Shown: positions 23,016-34,754 of the stretch, in pieces
How positions within the stretch are numbered: the stretch's first letter is position 1
Layout of the letters: every line of letters begins with the position of its first letter
Assembly: GCA_036346255.1 (NCBI GenBank)
Contig: CM070624.1
Span: forward strand, 16,648,626 to 16,712,625
Length of the DNA: 64,000 nucleotides
Reading direction: 5' to 3'
Source: Ampelocalamus luodianensis
Taxonomy: Eukaryota > Streptophyta > Magnoliopsida > Poales > Poaceae
Notes under the pieces: model-generated
What the model was told of the DNA's origin: nothing
Database searches by the model: none
What the model saw: only the letters and a program-made list of their open reading frames with translations
Translations under genes and position numbers: made by a program

Positions 23016-23306
23016 TTTAGACAACTGCAGGAATCAGGGGGAAACCCCTGAATCATATTCTACTTAAAGTCTTGAAGTTTTACCTTAATCCTAAAGATTA
23101 ACCCAGAAGATAGAGAGGTTGAACTCTTTTTCTCCTAGTGAGTTTTTTCTGAAGATTTCTCATATAAAGGTTTTTAACGCGGCAACGATGAAATGCAATT
23201 TGCGGATACAATGTACTCTTTTCTCCGATCCATTTTTTCTCACTGGGTTTTTGGGAGGAGTTTTTAACGAGACATTTGTATGGCGCGGTATTCGTCCAAA
23301 GAGGAG

Positions 23307-23526
23307 TGTTAAGAAACCCTGGATTAAGGGTTGATGGGTATAATAGCGAAACTACCACCGATGAGTTTTAGTTTTTAAATAGGACCTTCTTGTACTCAGA
23401 AAGAGACAGATCAATTAACAGAAGAGGTTCCCCATATTGTGTTTCCACCTATATTTGTTTCTCTGTCGATTGTCTATTGTGTAGTGATTAGTTGATTGTT
23501 TCCCGCGACTATTGTGTTTTTTAACA
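23307..23526 (+). repeat. 3' LTR of copia B
   Basis: A 220-bp copy, clearly diverged from the 5' LTR (many substitutions through the whole length). Confidence 0.85.
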
Positions 23527-23583
23527 AATCCATGTGATCCTTCTTATAATAGCAACTAAATTTCACAAAATTGCACTTTTAAG

Positions 23584-24056
23584 CAGTTGTATCACAGAAC
23601 GATACCTGATGAAACTTCGCATCCGTCTGATCCGACGGACCTGATGAGCTGGGTCCACCTGTCAGGCTCACAAACTCTGAACAAATCCGTTTTGCTGATG
23701 TGGACTAGTTTGCCACGCTGTACAGTGTACGGGCTCGAGACTAACGCGCCAGCGTGGCACGGTGCATGAATCTGAGGAGGAGGTTACCTTGTGCGTGACG
23801 ACGAAGAGAGCAGGCGGTAATTACACATCTCCTAGCGCGCGGCAACACATTGTCGAAGCGATTACACAGCCGAGAACTGCAACCAAACACCTCAATTAGA
23901 ACACTTATATCGTGCCAAACTAGTCCACGTCACCAAAACGGGTTTGTCCAGAGTTTGAGAGCCTGGCCGGTGGGCCCAGGCCGTCAGTTCCATCGGATCG
24001 GACAGAAGTTTAGTTTTGCGAAACGCTTCGTCAGTATAAGTGTGGTTCTGTGACAA
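23584..24056. mobile_element. Foldback element with long inverted arms
   Basis: The left arm (23584 to about 23735; 'ttgtatcacagaac', 'ctcacaaactctgaacaaa', 'gatgtggactagtttgcc') is repeated inverted in the right arm (about 23915-24056) at roughly 80 percent identity by eye. The 180 bp between the arms is unique. No element protein is present, and I could not fix the target duplication. Its length and arm size resemble non-autonomous Mutator-like elements. Confidence 0.6.
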
Positions 24057-24070
24057 CAATAGGAAAACCG

Positions 24071-24270
24071 AGGTTAATACTAGTACGGACAAGAATGAGC
24101 TTATCTTTGTCTACTCTAATCTACAATCGAGAATGTAGAACTTTCACTTTGTTTTCTCTAATTTATAGTTGTTCAGAGCGAACGGGTGACTTTTTTAAAA
24201 TATGATTTAATGATTTAATATAATAGATAGGCAAGCCAAGATTAATACTAGCACCAACAAGAATGAGCTT
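24071..24270 (+). repeat. Pair of 32-bp direct repeats
   Basis: 'ttaatactag' followed by 'caagaatgagctt' occurs at 24071-24102 and again at 24239-24270 with a few mismatches, 168 bp apart. The DNA between is AT-rich. Confidence 0.6.
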
Positions 24271-24428
24271 TAAAGCAGTGCTTCCATCCAATCTAATCTA
24301 CATGGCTCAGATCAGTTTTGGGCTCTGGGCTGGAATGCTGCAGCATGCAGTCACGCAGGCCGTTCGTTTGAACGAACCCAACGACGGTACAGATGCAGGG
24401 GCCTTGTCTACCTTAGTTCTAAAAACAT

Positions 24429-24668
24429 ACTCCCTCCGATTATAAAAAAGTGACACAGTAGAATACATGCAATTAAATCATATTGATCAAAGATATTGCT
24501 TAAAACATACAGTTTGGATGTATAAAAATAATATAAGTGAATTTGTCATAAAAACTTTCATAATATTGTGTTTTTACATTTTTTTTCATATATATATATA
24601 TAATAAAAGAATTTAGTGGTTAAATGTTGACTCTAAAAAGCAAAAAAAACGTCACTCTTTTGTGACCA
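24429..24668. mobile_element. Stowaway-like MITE
   Basis: The left end reads CTCCCTCCGATTATAAAAAA and then gtgac, the well-known grass Stowaway end. The right end in reverse reads GGTCACAAAAGAGTGACG. The interior is AT-rich with a (TA)n run at 24588. The ends are imperfect, so the copy is old. Confidence 0.6.
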
Positions 24669-24699
24669 TCCATTGATCCTTAAAAAACGATCGATTGAA

Positions 24700-25815
24700 T
24701 GCAACTTCAGAGTACCAATAGGCTATTGCAAACGGATATTCCATTCCATTCGTAGAATGCAGCTTGGGGACGACTCTTCCTGGACTAGACAGACATTAGC
24801 CGTTCTCTCCTCATCTCGTACGTCTAATCAGCAACCACTTGTAAGTCTGTCGAGGTACGAAAAAAGGGGGAATGGTTATGGACAGACGTCTGGATGCTGG
24901 AAAGTATGGGACGCTTCACTTTACTTTGTGTCCTCATGTTTCTAGCTGCCTTCTTATTTCTTCCCCATCCCGTTTCTGTCGTCCCATCTCATGCAATCCA
25001 TTCCAAAATTCAATCCTCCCGTAGTCATCGCGTCCCAGGCCACGCTCGCCTCCCTCGGCCGCACGCGCTCTTGCACCTCCTCCTTCTTCCTCGCCGAAGC
25101 CCCCGCGCTCACACCCACCGGATCCGCAGTCTGTCGGAGGCGGATACCCTATTGCCTCGTCGTTCGGAGATCCCGCCGCTGATGCTCCCGTGCTCGCCTT
25201 GCTGGCTGTCACACCCGAGGAGAAATTGCTTGTCAAGCCCCCATCGACGACATCTTCTTCATCACGCCATGAGCTCCTGTGAGTGTTTTTTTTTTGTTGC
25301 AATGTGATGTTGTAGCATGTTGCAATTAGGTTACAAATTTGTTGCAGTCTGGATGAGATTTTTTTGGTTTGATTGAAAATTTTGTAGATCCTAAATGTGT
25401 TTTTTGTTCTGATGTTGCGATCCGTTGAAAAAATATTGCGACCGTCGAAAAAAATATTGCATCCTATTTTTTATATATTTTGCGCCCCGTTGAAATTTTT
25501 TTGCAACCGTCGAAAAAAATATTGCATCCTGTTTTTTGATATGTTGCATCACATTCTTCATTTTTGTTGACCGTGATGTTGTAAGATGTGCTTCTTAACG
25601 CGTTCTTTTTTCAAATATTTGTTTTGATTATGATATTTTTGATATGTTGCGTCCTTTTTTCAAATGTTTGTTTTGATTCTACGATTTTTTAGCTTTTTTT
25701 TTAATATTGCATATGAATCTTTGATATGTTGCAACAAGTAAAAAAACAATGTTACAGTTATGTGGAGGGAAGCGTACGATGCTAGCGCTCGGACCATACG
25801 TCCGAGCGCTAGTCA
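24700..25815. repeat. Unclassified grass repeat with GTTGC-rich core and terminal hairpin
   Basis: A GC-rich stretch (24950-25290) is followed by 450 bp of T-rich DNA with many copies of 'ttgcatc', 'gttgca' and 'ccgtcgaaaaaa' (25290-25745). It ends at a near-perfect hairpin with 13-bp arms (25782-25794 and 25800-25812, CTAGCGCTCGGAC) around a 5-base loop. The open frame at 24894-25307 starts with a hydrophobic run but turns into low-complexity Arg/His/Leu text, and I do not support it as a gene. Confidence 0.5.
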
Positions 25816-26480
25816 TGCCCAAAAAAAGAGAAGAAGATAAATTCTTATAGGACTAGAACACGTACTTCTCTTTAGAGTAGGATTCTTACTTCACATCGGA
25901 TGAGGATTAGGAGGACTATATAAACACATGAGATGTGGCCATAAGAAACCAAGTCACAAAGCAACTCATCCAAAGTACGAGGCACACGAGAGGATTAAAA
26001 TCTAGGTTATTATTTAGCGTTAGATTCTTGTATAAGACAAGGATCCGAGGATCTTAAAAGATAGTTGTGAGAGATCGATAATCTCTTGTACTCTTTTGTG
26101 GTCGTGCTTAAGAAATTTGCAATCGATTCACCAAATCTTTCCCTCTCATCGTGGTTGTTTCATCGTCATTATTTAGGTTCTTTACAAGATTCATCTACTT
26201 CGTTTTTCTTGATATCATGCATGTACGCGCCGTATCTCACAAACTATCCGAATACCTGCGCATACGGAGAGTATCCTAGTACAACGCGGCCAATCTCAGA
26301 TGCCTCTCACGAAGACACAACAGGAACATGGCTGAGCTTGTCTAGGACACTTGGTCACTTGCACACGTCCACGGCAGAACATGCTAGGCGTGGGCGATCC
26401 CCTGAGCTTTGGCAACGGATGGCTGTGGCGTCTGAGCAAATCTCCTCGGAATATTTTTTTCGTACTCGTTAATGCAATGC
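25816..26480 (+). other. Non-coding stretch with LTR-like promoter features
   Basis: It contains 'gactatataaacacatg' (25914, TATA-like) followed by an AT-rich leader. This looks like an LTR or promoter fragment, but no partner LTR, primer site or duplication was found. Confidence 0.3.
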
Positions 26481-27490
26481 AGACCGAGGCAGGTTCTCAG
26501 CTTCAGCCGAAGAGACGGAAAGGACTTGGAATATCTCTCTCTCCCTCTCTCTCTCTCTCTCTCAGCGGTTGGGAGGAGATATGGACGGCCGGCGTGGCAA
26601 ACGCCCGGAACAAATTCCCCAGAAATGTGGCACGAGCTCTCTTCTAGATGCAAGCAGCATATCATGGCAGCCAAGTAAAGCATCGGACTCTGATGACACG
26701 ATGGGATCACCGTATCAGCTCAGTGGCAGCCACGGAGCTGCGAACAATGAACAGGGGCCACGTACGTGTCTCGACCCGAGAGAGAGAGAGAGAGAGTGGG
26801 TAGCAGAAACAAAGCAGCCGCGGACGTATTTGTTCGCGTGGGAGACGCTTCTCGCATGGCGATGACGGGAGGCATCTGCTGATGCCGACGGAATCAACTG
26901 AAGAACACAAGAAAGCTGCTTGAATTTAGTAGATCTCGATGGGCCAGCAGCACGCACTCGGCACAAACGGAACGACGACAGAGCGGCACAAGGGGAGTAT
27001 GAGACGCATGCTGTTGCAGCATATCTCGCAGCGAAAACGTCGAAGCGAGTGGGACGCACACGCCCCCGCCTAAGCTGATTCCTGGATCTGTAAGAAGTCG
27101 CTCTCGCACGGTCGCAACTGTCAGCGGCAGGTCACGCCATGATCTTTGATCATCCAGGAATAGGATGCTCCCGTCTGAACGAGCTGAGATTTTATTGCCT
27201 CCAGCCAACAACCAACTCACGGGACCTAGATGCCTTCTCGAATTATTGAACAAGGTGGGCATCAGAAGATGAGCATGCGTGGAGAATCGAACAGGCATGT
27301 CCATCTCTCTATGTCCAACCAAATCAAGAACAGTACCGATCTAAACGAATCAGATAATCTATCGAGGAGTGGTCCCCCTCATTCCTGATATAGAAAAGTC
27401 AAGTACAATAACCAAAGCATAAACATGTGCAATAGATACAGCGAAGTGAATGGTAGAACCTAGAATGCCATCGTCTCTACACACAAAAAA
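26481..27490. other. Intergenic DNA with two dinucleotide microsatellites
   Basis: A (TC)n tract lies at about 26535-26563 and a (GA)n tract at 26777-26796. Overlapping open frames occur on both strands without any recognisable domain. No gene is supported. Confidence 0.5.
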
Positions 27491-27492
27491 AG

Positions 27493-27662
27493 GATAATCA
27501 ATTATTTGTCACTGTAAAGATGTGGATTTCAGAATTTGACATTATATATAATTTGACACTCTATGTGTAAATGACATTTGGATCTCAAGACCACACGTCA
27601 TAGATACATAAGTGGTAAATACTGAATTTGTATATCTTTGACAGTGACAAATAATTTTATCT
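27493..27662. mobile_element. MITE with TTATTTGTCACTGT ends
   Basis: The left end TTATTTGTCACTGTAAAGAT (27502) is matched inverted by TTATTTGTCACTGTCAAAGA (27633-27654). The body is 170 bp and AT-rich. A related partial copy lies at about 42680-42760 upstream of COX6B. Confidence 0.6.
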
Positions 27663-27940
27663 CAAGAAAAAAAAACCGAGAATGCCAAAATGGAAGGAGC
27701 AAAACTTTGCATCTAGCAGCCGAGCATTCGACACACGTTCCAGTCATTTCCATTTACACAGAATCTGTAAAGATACAGGCGTATTCTTTTGCCTTTGCAA
27801 AAGTTGACATCAACAGCGACTTTCTGAAATTCCAGTTAGCCAACAGCGACGATGCAGAAATCCTGACCTGATTGAACATTTTTAGGGCGAGACACCGATC
27901 GTTTGTAAACGATTATTGTCGGTGGGATTGTGATACTTTC

Positions 27941-28213
27941 TGTTGAGGAACCGTCGCTGGCGAGTCCAGTCCGAGCGATTACCTCGTAGACAAGTATAGA
28001 ATCGTAAGAATAATGCATGAACAACAAGAACAGAATAAGAGACAGAACACAGAGATGTAGGGGGACTTCTTGTTTCTCTTTATTCCTTCATCCATCGATC
28101 AATCCTTTACAATGAATAGCACCCCCTATTTATAGGCTACGACCCTGCTAGGGTTTGGGATGGGGCGCCCACTAATGGGCCGACTGCAGGGTCAGGCCCA
28201 TAGTTTCCCAACA
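27941..28213 (-). repeat. 3' LTR of copia C
   Basis: 273 bp, next to the polypurine tract at 28214-28228. Confidence 0.9.
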
Positions 28214-28455
28214 CTCCCCCTTGGGCACCCATCCTTCATGTTTATGTCTCGTCAAAACTCCATAAAAACCCAGTAGGAAAAATTTGAAGAAATAGTACAT
28301 GAATCATGTTCTGCTATGCTGCACGAATTGCCTCATTAAAAACCTTAGCCGAGAAACTTCAGGAAAACTCGTCGAGGGAAAAAGAGTACAATCCACCTAA
28401 TTTCATTTAATCTCCAGGATTTACCTTTTGGGTACTCGATCTTCATGATCAAGCT

Positions 28456-28975
28456 TTAGTAATGAGTTTGTGAAGATTCTCCCCCTGAATTCTGTACTTC
28501 TCTAAGTCTCATCATTCCAATTCCACATATGCATCTTTCAAAGCTAGACGCTGGAAGTGACTTACTGAATAAATCTGCAAGATTCTCACATGACCTAGTA
28601 TGCAGTACTTTGATTACGTTCATCTTTTGCAATTCATGAGCATAGAAGAACTTGGGGTTGATATGCTTTGTGAGAGGATTCTTCACAATAACCCATCTGC
28701 ACTTGTGCAACACAAGCTGCATTATCTTCATTGATAATAGTGGGGTTGGTGCGGTATTCAATCCACATAACTGCTGGATGTAGTGAATCATCCGCCGGCC
28801 AAGTACATTCTCGTGAGGCCTCGTATAATGCTATTGTTTCCGAGTGGTTCGTCAAGTCGGTACAAGACTCGCTTAGACGATTTTCATGGAATTGCGTTCC
28901 ACCACATAGGAGTTCATAGCCTGCTTGCGATTTATGTATCACGGGTCCTACAAGTACCGTTTTCTGCATTGCCAT
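28456..28975 (-). pseudogene. copia C RNase H
   Basis: Two overlapping frames give 'SQAGYELLCGGT', 'HSETIALYEASRECTW', 'IINEDNAACVAQ' and then 'NPKFFYAHELQKM', 'TRSCENLADLFSKSLP', 'FERCICGIGMMRLRE'. This is the copia RNase H domain with its E-D-N-A motif, and one frameshift separates the two halves. Confidence 0.8.
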
Positions 28976-29207
28976 TCATAGTTAAGTCTTTGTTCTTTCA
29001 GAAAATGTACCAAGTTCTTTGCTTCCTTAGAGGTATCGGAAGATATCCTTTATTCCCTGCCAATGCCTTTGGTAGGTTCTGCACTATACCTTGCTAGTAG
29101 GTTCCCAGCAAATACAATGTCCGTTCTAGTACAGTTTGCTAAATACATTAGTGCTTCTATTGCACCTCGGTGTGGGAGTTCGGTCCCGGACTTTCTCCCC
29201 CTCTTCT

Positions 29208-29480
29208 TTAGGTCCAGATGAGTCTTTGTCTTGTCTGCAAAGATCTTTCGACTATTGGCACTTTCAAAGGGTATGTCTTTGCCAAGTCGAACCTTTCTAA
29301 CACCTTCTGAGTGTAGGCTGACTGATGCAATAATGTTCCTTCAGGGGCATGCTCAAACTGCAAGCCTAAGCAATATTTGGTTTTACCCAAACCTTTCATT
29401 TCATACTCCAACTCCAGGTAAGAGTTTGCTTTCTTAATATCCTTCAGGGTTCCGATGATATTCAGATCATCTTCATACAC
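29208..29480 (-). pseudogene. copia C reverse transcriptase segment
   Basis: The frame starts 'MYEDDLNIIGT', the place of the copia Y-V-D-D catalytic box with a changed residue, and continues 'YLELEYEMKGLGKTKYCLGL' and 'QSAYTQKVLERFDL'. The remainder of RT upstream (29500-30200) is too decayed to assign with confidence. Confidence 0.8.
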
Positions 29481-30742
29481 TGAGATTATACAAAATCCAT
29501 TCTGGGATTGTTGTATAAATACACAGGGTTTATTCTCATTGTTCGTGTAGCCTTTCTTGTATAGAAAGTCGCTTCAAGCGATTATACCACATTCTGCCTG
29601 ATTGCTTAAGTTCGTACAATGACTTTCTGAGTTTCACACTGTACATATTTCTATTTGCTCTATCTTGGTTCGGGACAGGGATACATTATGGTATCTTCAT
29701 ATAAATGTCTGAATCCAATATTTCATAAAGGTATGCTGGTACCCCATCCATCAATTTCAATTCTAACTTCAAGTTCACTGCCATTGAGATAAATATCTAA
29801 AAGGAGTTCCGCCCATGACCGGGAATAGGTTTCTTCATAATCATCTCTGGATGTTCAATAAAACCTTATGCAACGAGCCTTGCTTCTTTTCATTTCTCTT
29901 TCGAACAAATATTCACTTATACCCTACGAGGTGCACAAGGGAGACGTGCGACTTACAGCCCAAACGCCCTTCTTTTATTCGGAGAGAATAATTTAGTTTC
30001 TCCGCCTTCTTTCAATCCGATCTTTTTTTCATTCAATGAGCGATACAGCTCGAATCAAGATTGATGATTGTGGCAAGTTTCTTTGCAAAGTATATGTCGA
30101 CATTGGTCGTTGTCATATTCAAAGATTCTCCGAGGTCATAAATTTTATAGCTATTTCTTCAAGGGGCGATTCTTCTAATGCTTCTACTTGCTCACTGCCG
30201 CTTCCAATTGCGTGGCAAGTCCTTTTAGTTTTTCACTCGATGTGCGCACACATCCATGCCGATGTCTCCCTTCATGGGGATGTTCAATTCGTATGCCTTT
30301 TCGAAGGTTCCATACCGATACAGTCTCAACCGGCTCCCTTTTGGTTCCGGGGCACTTGGTGATCGGTGTGTCAAGTCCTTCTTATCCTTTTTCACCAGCG
30401 CCCCGGTTGCTTCGGATTCGAGGCGGAGTTCTCGCCCTTTCGAGGCCTCGGGCGGGATTAGGGATACCTTCATTGGTATTTCAACCCTCTCCGGTGCATT
30501 GCGTACAGGCAAATGCTACTTGGTCACGCTCTTCGAATCACTAAAGTGGTCTGACAGTTGATTTGCTAATATTTGTAAATCTATTATCTTCTGGACTTCA
30601 ATTGTTTCCCGACATTATCATCAATGGTTGATTTCCTCCCCCTAATGACGGGAAACTAACCTCATCTAATGTACTATCAGCGAATCGGGCATTATACAAA
30701 TCTCCAGTCATATGGTCAAAATACTTGATTATGGATGCTGTC

Positions 30743-31444
30743 TCATAACCAACGTATATCCCAGACTTTCGGAGAAAAAACCATTGCAGTTCGCTGCGGT
30801 GGTGGTATAGGTATATAACCCTTACAAACCAACCTGCGAAGATGAGAAGTTTTCAATGCTGACCCTTGCGCTAGTTGCATAGTTGGATGGATGTTATATG
30901 CCGACGGTCTAAAATTGATGGGAGCTGCTACGAGCAGGACTGCATGTCCCCAACATATAGTTGGTAAATTACAATTCTTCAAAGTTCTGCTAGTCCATTC
31001 TGGGTACGGACATGCGGTACAAAATGCTCAATTTTAATTCCCATTTTCATGCAATAATCATCAAATGCTTTCGGAGTGAGTTCTCCGGCGCTGTCCATTC
31101 AGGTGGACTTCTCATGATGATCAGGGAAAATATTTAATTATCTACGAGATTGGCTTTGCAAAAGCATGATTTCTTGTAGACAATAAACATACGTGCGACC
31201 ATTCCGAAGAAGCATCGATAAGCACTATAAAATACCTAATTGACCCTTACAGGGGTTGTATAGGACCGCAAAAGTCTCCTTGGATACGGTCCAGGAATGC
31301 AGGGACTTTATCCTTTGCTTTCAGAGCAAAAGGTCTAATAATTAATTTCCCGGTGGCACATGCGGGGCACACAAAATCTTCCAGATTCGGAAAATTCTTT
31401 ATATTCATATTATGTCCCTGTGAATTGTTAATTATATCTCTCAT
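30743..31444 (-). pseudogene. copia C GAG-pre-integrase and integrase remnants
   Basis: At 31444-31247 the frame reads 'FVCPACATGKLIIRP' and 'FLDRIQGDFCGPIQPL', the GAG-pre-integrase/integrase junction. At 30982-30743 it reads 'NLPTICWGHAVLLVAAPI' and 'YIPIPPPQRTAM', from the C-terminal integrase part. The central catalytic core between them is frameshifted. Confidence 0.75.
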
Positions 31445-32316
31445 TATCCTAAGACCTAGGCGGCATAATCTATCATGCTAGAGATAGATAAGTTCAGAGC
31501 TTCTAAATACAGTTTTCAAGGCAGTATAGGCTGCAGGTGCCTTAATATTAGTGTAGTATAGCCCAGTTTCATATGAAGGAAGACATTCTAATACTATTTT
31601 TCACTTTCTTCACGCTTGTAATGAGCAGGTATTCTGTACCATACTCTTCATCAGTCTCTACACGGAAACTGTTAGCGCAAATATCCTTGAGAGTTCTAGT
31701 CGATTCTGGGTACAACAAGTCTTCTTCAATGACCAAAGTTGTGCCCATTGGGAGTATAATTGTGGCCCTTCCTGAGCCTATTATACAAGTATCGCTGCCT
31801 GCGATTGTCGTAAGACTACCAGCATTCTTGCTGATCGACTGGAAAAATTTTCATTTCTCTTAGGATGGTTTTCATTTTGCCGCTACATGCTAAGCACACT
31901 TCCTCCATAGGGCACCACACGCGTTCTAATATAATGTACTTTATTAATATGTAGCAGAAAGCAAGCAACACATAGATAAAATACTTCAAATATCAGAACG
32001 TAACTTGCTATTATAAAAACGGGGAAAATAAGCCTTGCAGGACTCATAATAAGAATTTAATGTTTTGCTCTGCTAAAGCTTGCAACCATTATTCAATAAT
32101 TCAAAATTCTGCTTCAATTACAAACTGCAGGTTACTATAAAAGATTCGAGTGCAATGCGTGCACTAGATCAAATAGGCGAATTATTCAGGAACTTCTGCC
32201 TAAATCGGCTCCATACGCGATCTTCTCCCCTTGGGCAGCTACGGCTGTGGCCGCTGCGATGTCCAAAGGAGGGATGATAGGGGCTGCTACTGGGTTGTCC
32301 ACATCCATAAGTGCAA

Positions 32317-32690
32317 CTAATAGGTGTGGGTCCTGCATGCCTTCAATGGCAAGGTGTGACATATGCTGTCATTTGCCCTTCTTCTTAGACTGAAAAACAT
32401 TAATAACGTGCGACGCACTACCTTACCCTTCTTGCTCCTCTCATTCGTAAGAGGTTTCATCACCTTGTAGCTGCTAGCAGTGGCTTCATGACCAACATTG
32501 CTATTAGGTGGTTGCGAGATGTAGTTCTTTCTTAGAACATCATCTTGAGTTTCCGCAACTTGTATGATGTCAATTAATTCGGCATACTTCATGTAGCCGT
32601 CTTGACGATAGTTGCGTGTGGATTATACCGCGTTTGGGTGAAAGGTAGAAAATCTTCTCCATCTTCTGCTCATCTGTGATTACATTACCA
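32317..32690 (-). pseudogene. copia C gag fragment
   Basis: The frame contains 'MKYAELIDIIQVAETQDDVL' and 'KNYISQPPNSNVGHEA', recognisable as the middle of a copia Gag. Upstream residues such as 'EQKMEKIFYLSP' continue it in another frame. Confidence 0.65.
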
Positions 32691-34754
32691 CAGAATTGAA
32701 GATTGATACAAATTCCATACAAATTCTGACTATGCTGAGTCAGTACTTTGAACTACTGGTTCGTGATGCCAGTCATCTTCATATTCATGCAAAAAGTTCA
32801 AAGGATTACTGCTGGTAATCTGCATAAAATGGTTACAAAATTCTCATAATGCTACCGAACTCCAGGTTCGTATTCCCGTATTTTTCTATGCATTTTTCAT
32901 GATTTACTGCTATTTTCAGTGATTAAAAGCAATATAAACAATCACAGATAATCAAAACAGTAAATGCGATACATAAATTGCATAGAAATAACAATAACAA
33001 AGTTAAACATGCTTCAAGTTCAAAAACCGATTCAAAAATTGAATTTCCGAAGCCCTTTTCTGCTGGAAAATAAGTTTTCAGCGAATTCTGCAATTTACGG
33101 GGGTTAAAACACAAAAAATCTCAGAAAGAAAATTCGTGTAATATGCAAATTTATGGGGGGTTATTCTGCAAGAATTTCTTTACTCACGAAAATCCTCGTA
33201 ATTTTCAGAATTTTGAGGTTTTATTTGCAAAAGTTCAGTTCGGAGCAAATTTATTGCGTAATTTCAGGAAAATCTGAGGGCCTTTTTGAAAAATGTCGTT
33301 TTTCTTTTTCTCACGTGATTTCAATTTGGCTTGGGCCCTTTCTTGGCCGGCCTTCTTGGGCTGGCTGTTTTCCTTTTGTTGGCTATCCCTTTTTCTTTTC
33401 TTTGTTGGTTTGGGTTGGCCGAACATTTACAATCCAATGTTGGCCCAAATTGCCTGGCCTACTTCGACCAGTTCAAGAGCAGCCATGGGGTAGGTTTGCC
33501 TGCCCCTGTTTCTTGCAGTGGCGGCGCGAGACTTGTGACGCATGCGGGCGCATTCGTGGTGCATACAGGCGCGCACGAAGAGGACCGGCGGCCGCGCGGT
33601 GCACCCGGGATGCCTTACGCGGCGGCTTCGCACCGGCATCTCGGAGTACGGCGGCATGGTGCGCTACCGAACGGAGAGGCGTTGCGAGCACGGGACCAGG
33701 CGCGGACGCGTTGCGGTGCGGCGGCGGCCAGCCGGTGGCTCAATACTGCAGGCGACGCCGTGCGGGCTGGTCGCGGTGCGCCACTTCATTGCGACTGCGA
33801 TGGGCGTGCGGAGGGCCCGTGTACAGCCGGCGGCGCTACGGGCGCGTGCATTTGTCGATGCCAGAGGCCAACGCGCTTCCAAGCGTGGCGCGTGCATGGC
33901 CATGCGGGCGGCTGGTGTGGGTGCGGCCGTGCGGGGCGGCTCCAGCGGCGACTTCATGTGGGCGCACAGGCGGCTGGGGAAGGCGCCATGCGGGGCGGAG
34001 GCGGATTCAAGCCAAAGGGCGCTGAGGGCTCAATCGCGGTCGGCGCCTCTGCCCCCTCCTTTTTTTTTCTTTCGTGGCAGCCATGTAATGCTCATGATCA
34101 TGCGGGTGAAAATCGATTGACGGCGGCGTATTCTGCCACACACACCAAGACGACGACGTACGGCGCCGATGTAGTTGAGAAGTGCGCGCATGCGGGCGAC
34201 ACAGATTAGTGATGCACGCGGCGCTTCTTGGCCGGCACACTCTTTTATTTCTTTCCTTTTCTTGTTCATGCAAAAATCTATGGTGCAAATTAATGTAGTA
34301 CAAGATTGCAACGGAGGCGCGGCTTCATGCCGTCATGTGCATGCCGAGGCACGGCTTCATGCCGTCATATGCATGCTTGCCGCGTGCTAGCGACGTGGCT
34401 CTGTCGTTGCCTCCGTGGCGATGAGTGATGGCGGACTATGCCGACCGGTAACGTATCGCGGAGGTAGTGACAGCCGCTTGCAGGCGGTGCCGTGCACATG
34501 GTGTCTTTCATGCGATTGCATATACAACGTACGGTGCAATCATCATCTACTCTTTCATGCAACCCACCGATCGGCTTGGCCGGCGACTTCAAGTCGGCGC
34601 GCGGTAGATTAGAGCGGATTTGCACCGTAGGAAACCAATCTAGAAAGCAACAATTGCAGAATTGAAAGCGATCTAGAAAAACGATTCAATCTACGAGTGT
34701 CGTTCATCGACGGTTACCTTTTCGATGCGAGGAGAGTCGATCGTGCTGATAACG

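Larger units (their letters stand above)
16204..23526 (+). mobile_element. Ty1-copia retrotransposon B, complete boundaries, decayed coding
   Basis: LTRs at 16204-16421 and 23307-23526 start TGTTAAGAAACC and end TTTTAACA. AATCC flanks both ends (16199-16203 and 23527-23531), giving an intact 5-bp target duplication. The internal DNA after the left LTR begins CGTTATCAGCATGATGC, the same unusual primer region as copia C. Before the right LTR is the purine run 'aagaggag'. The only clear coding remnant is RNase H near 22655-23015; everything between about 18540 and 22600 is too decayed to split into domains. LTRs differ at many sites, so this is an old insertion. A separate repeat of about 1.6 kb (16920-18540) is nested in the gag/leader region. 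Confidence 0.88.

Noticed and set aside
25781..25814. Helitron 3' end suggested by the hairpin next to CTAG
   Set aside because: The CTAG is inside the hairpin arm and not about 10 bases after it, and no matching TC 5' end or Rep/helicase sequence was found.
33153..34209. Two long + strand ORFs (290 and 292 codons)
   Set aside because: They overlap each other in different frames and run antisense through the GC-rich leader of copia C. They are Arg/Ala/Gly-rich and have no domain, so they are composition artefacts.
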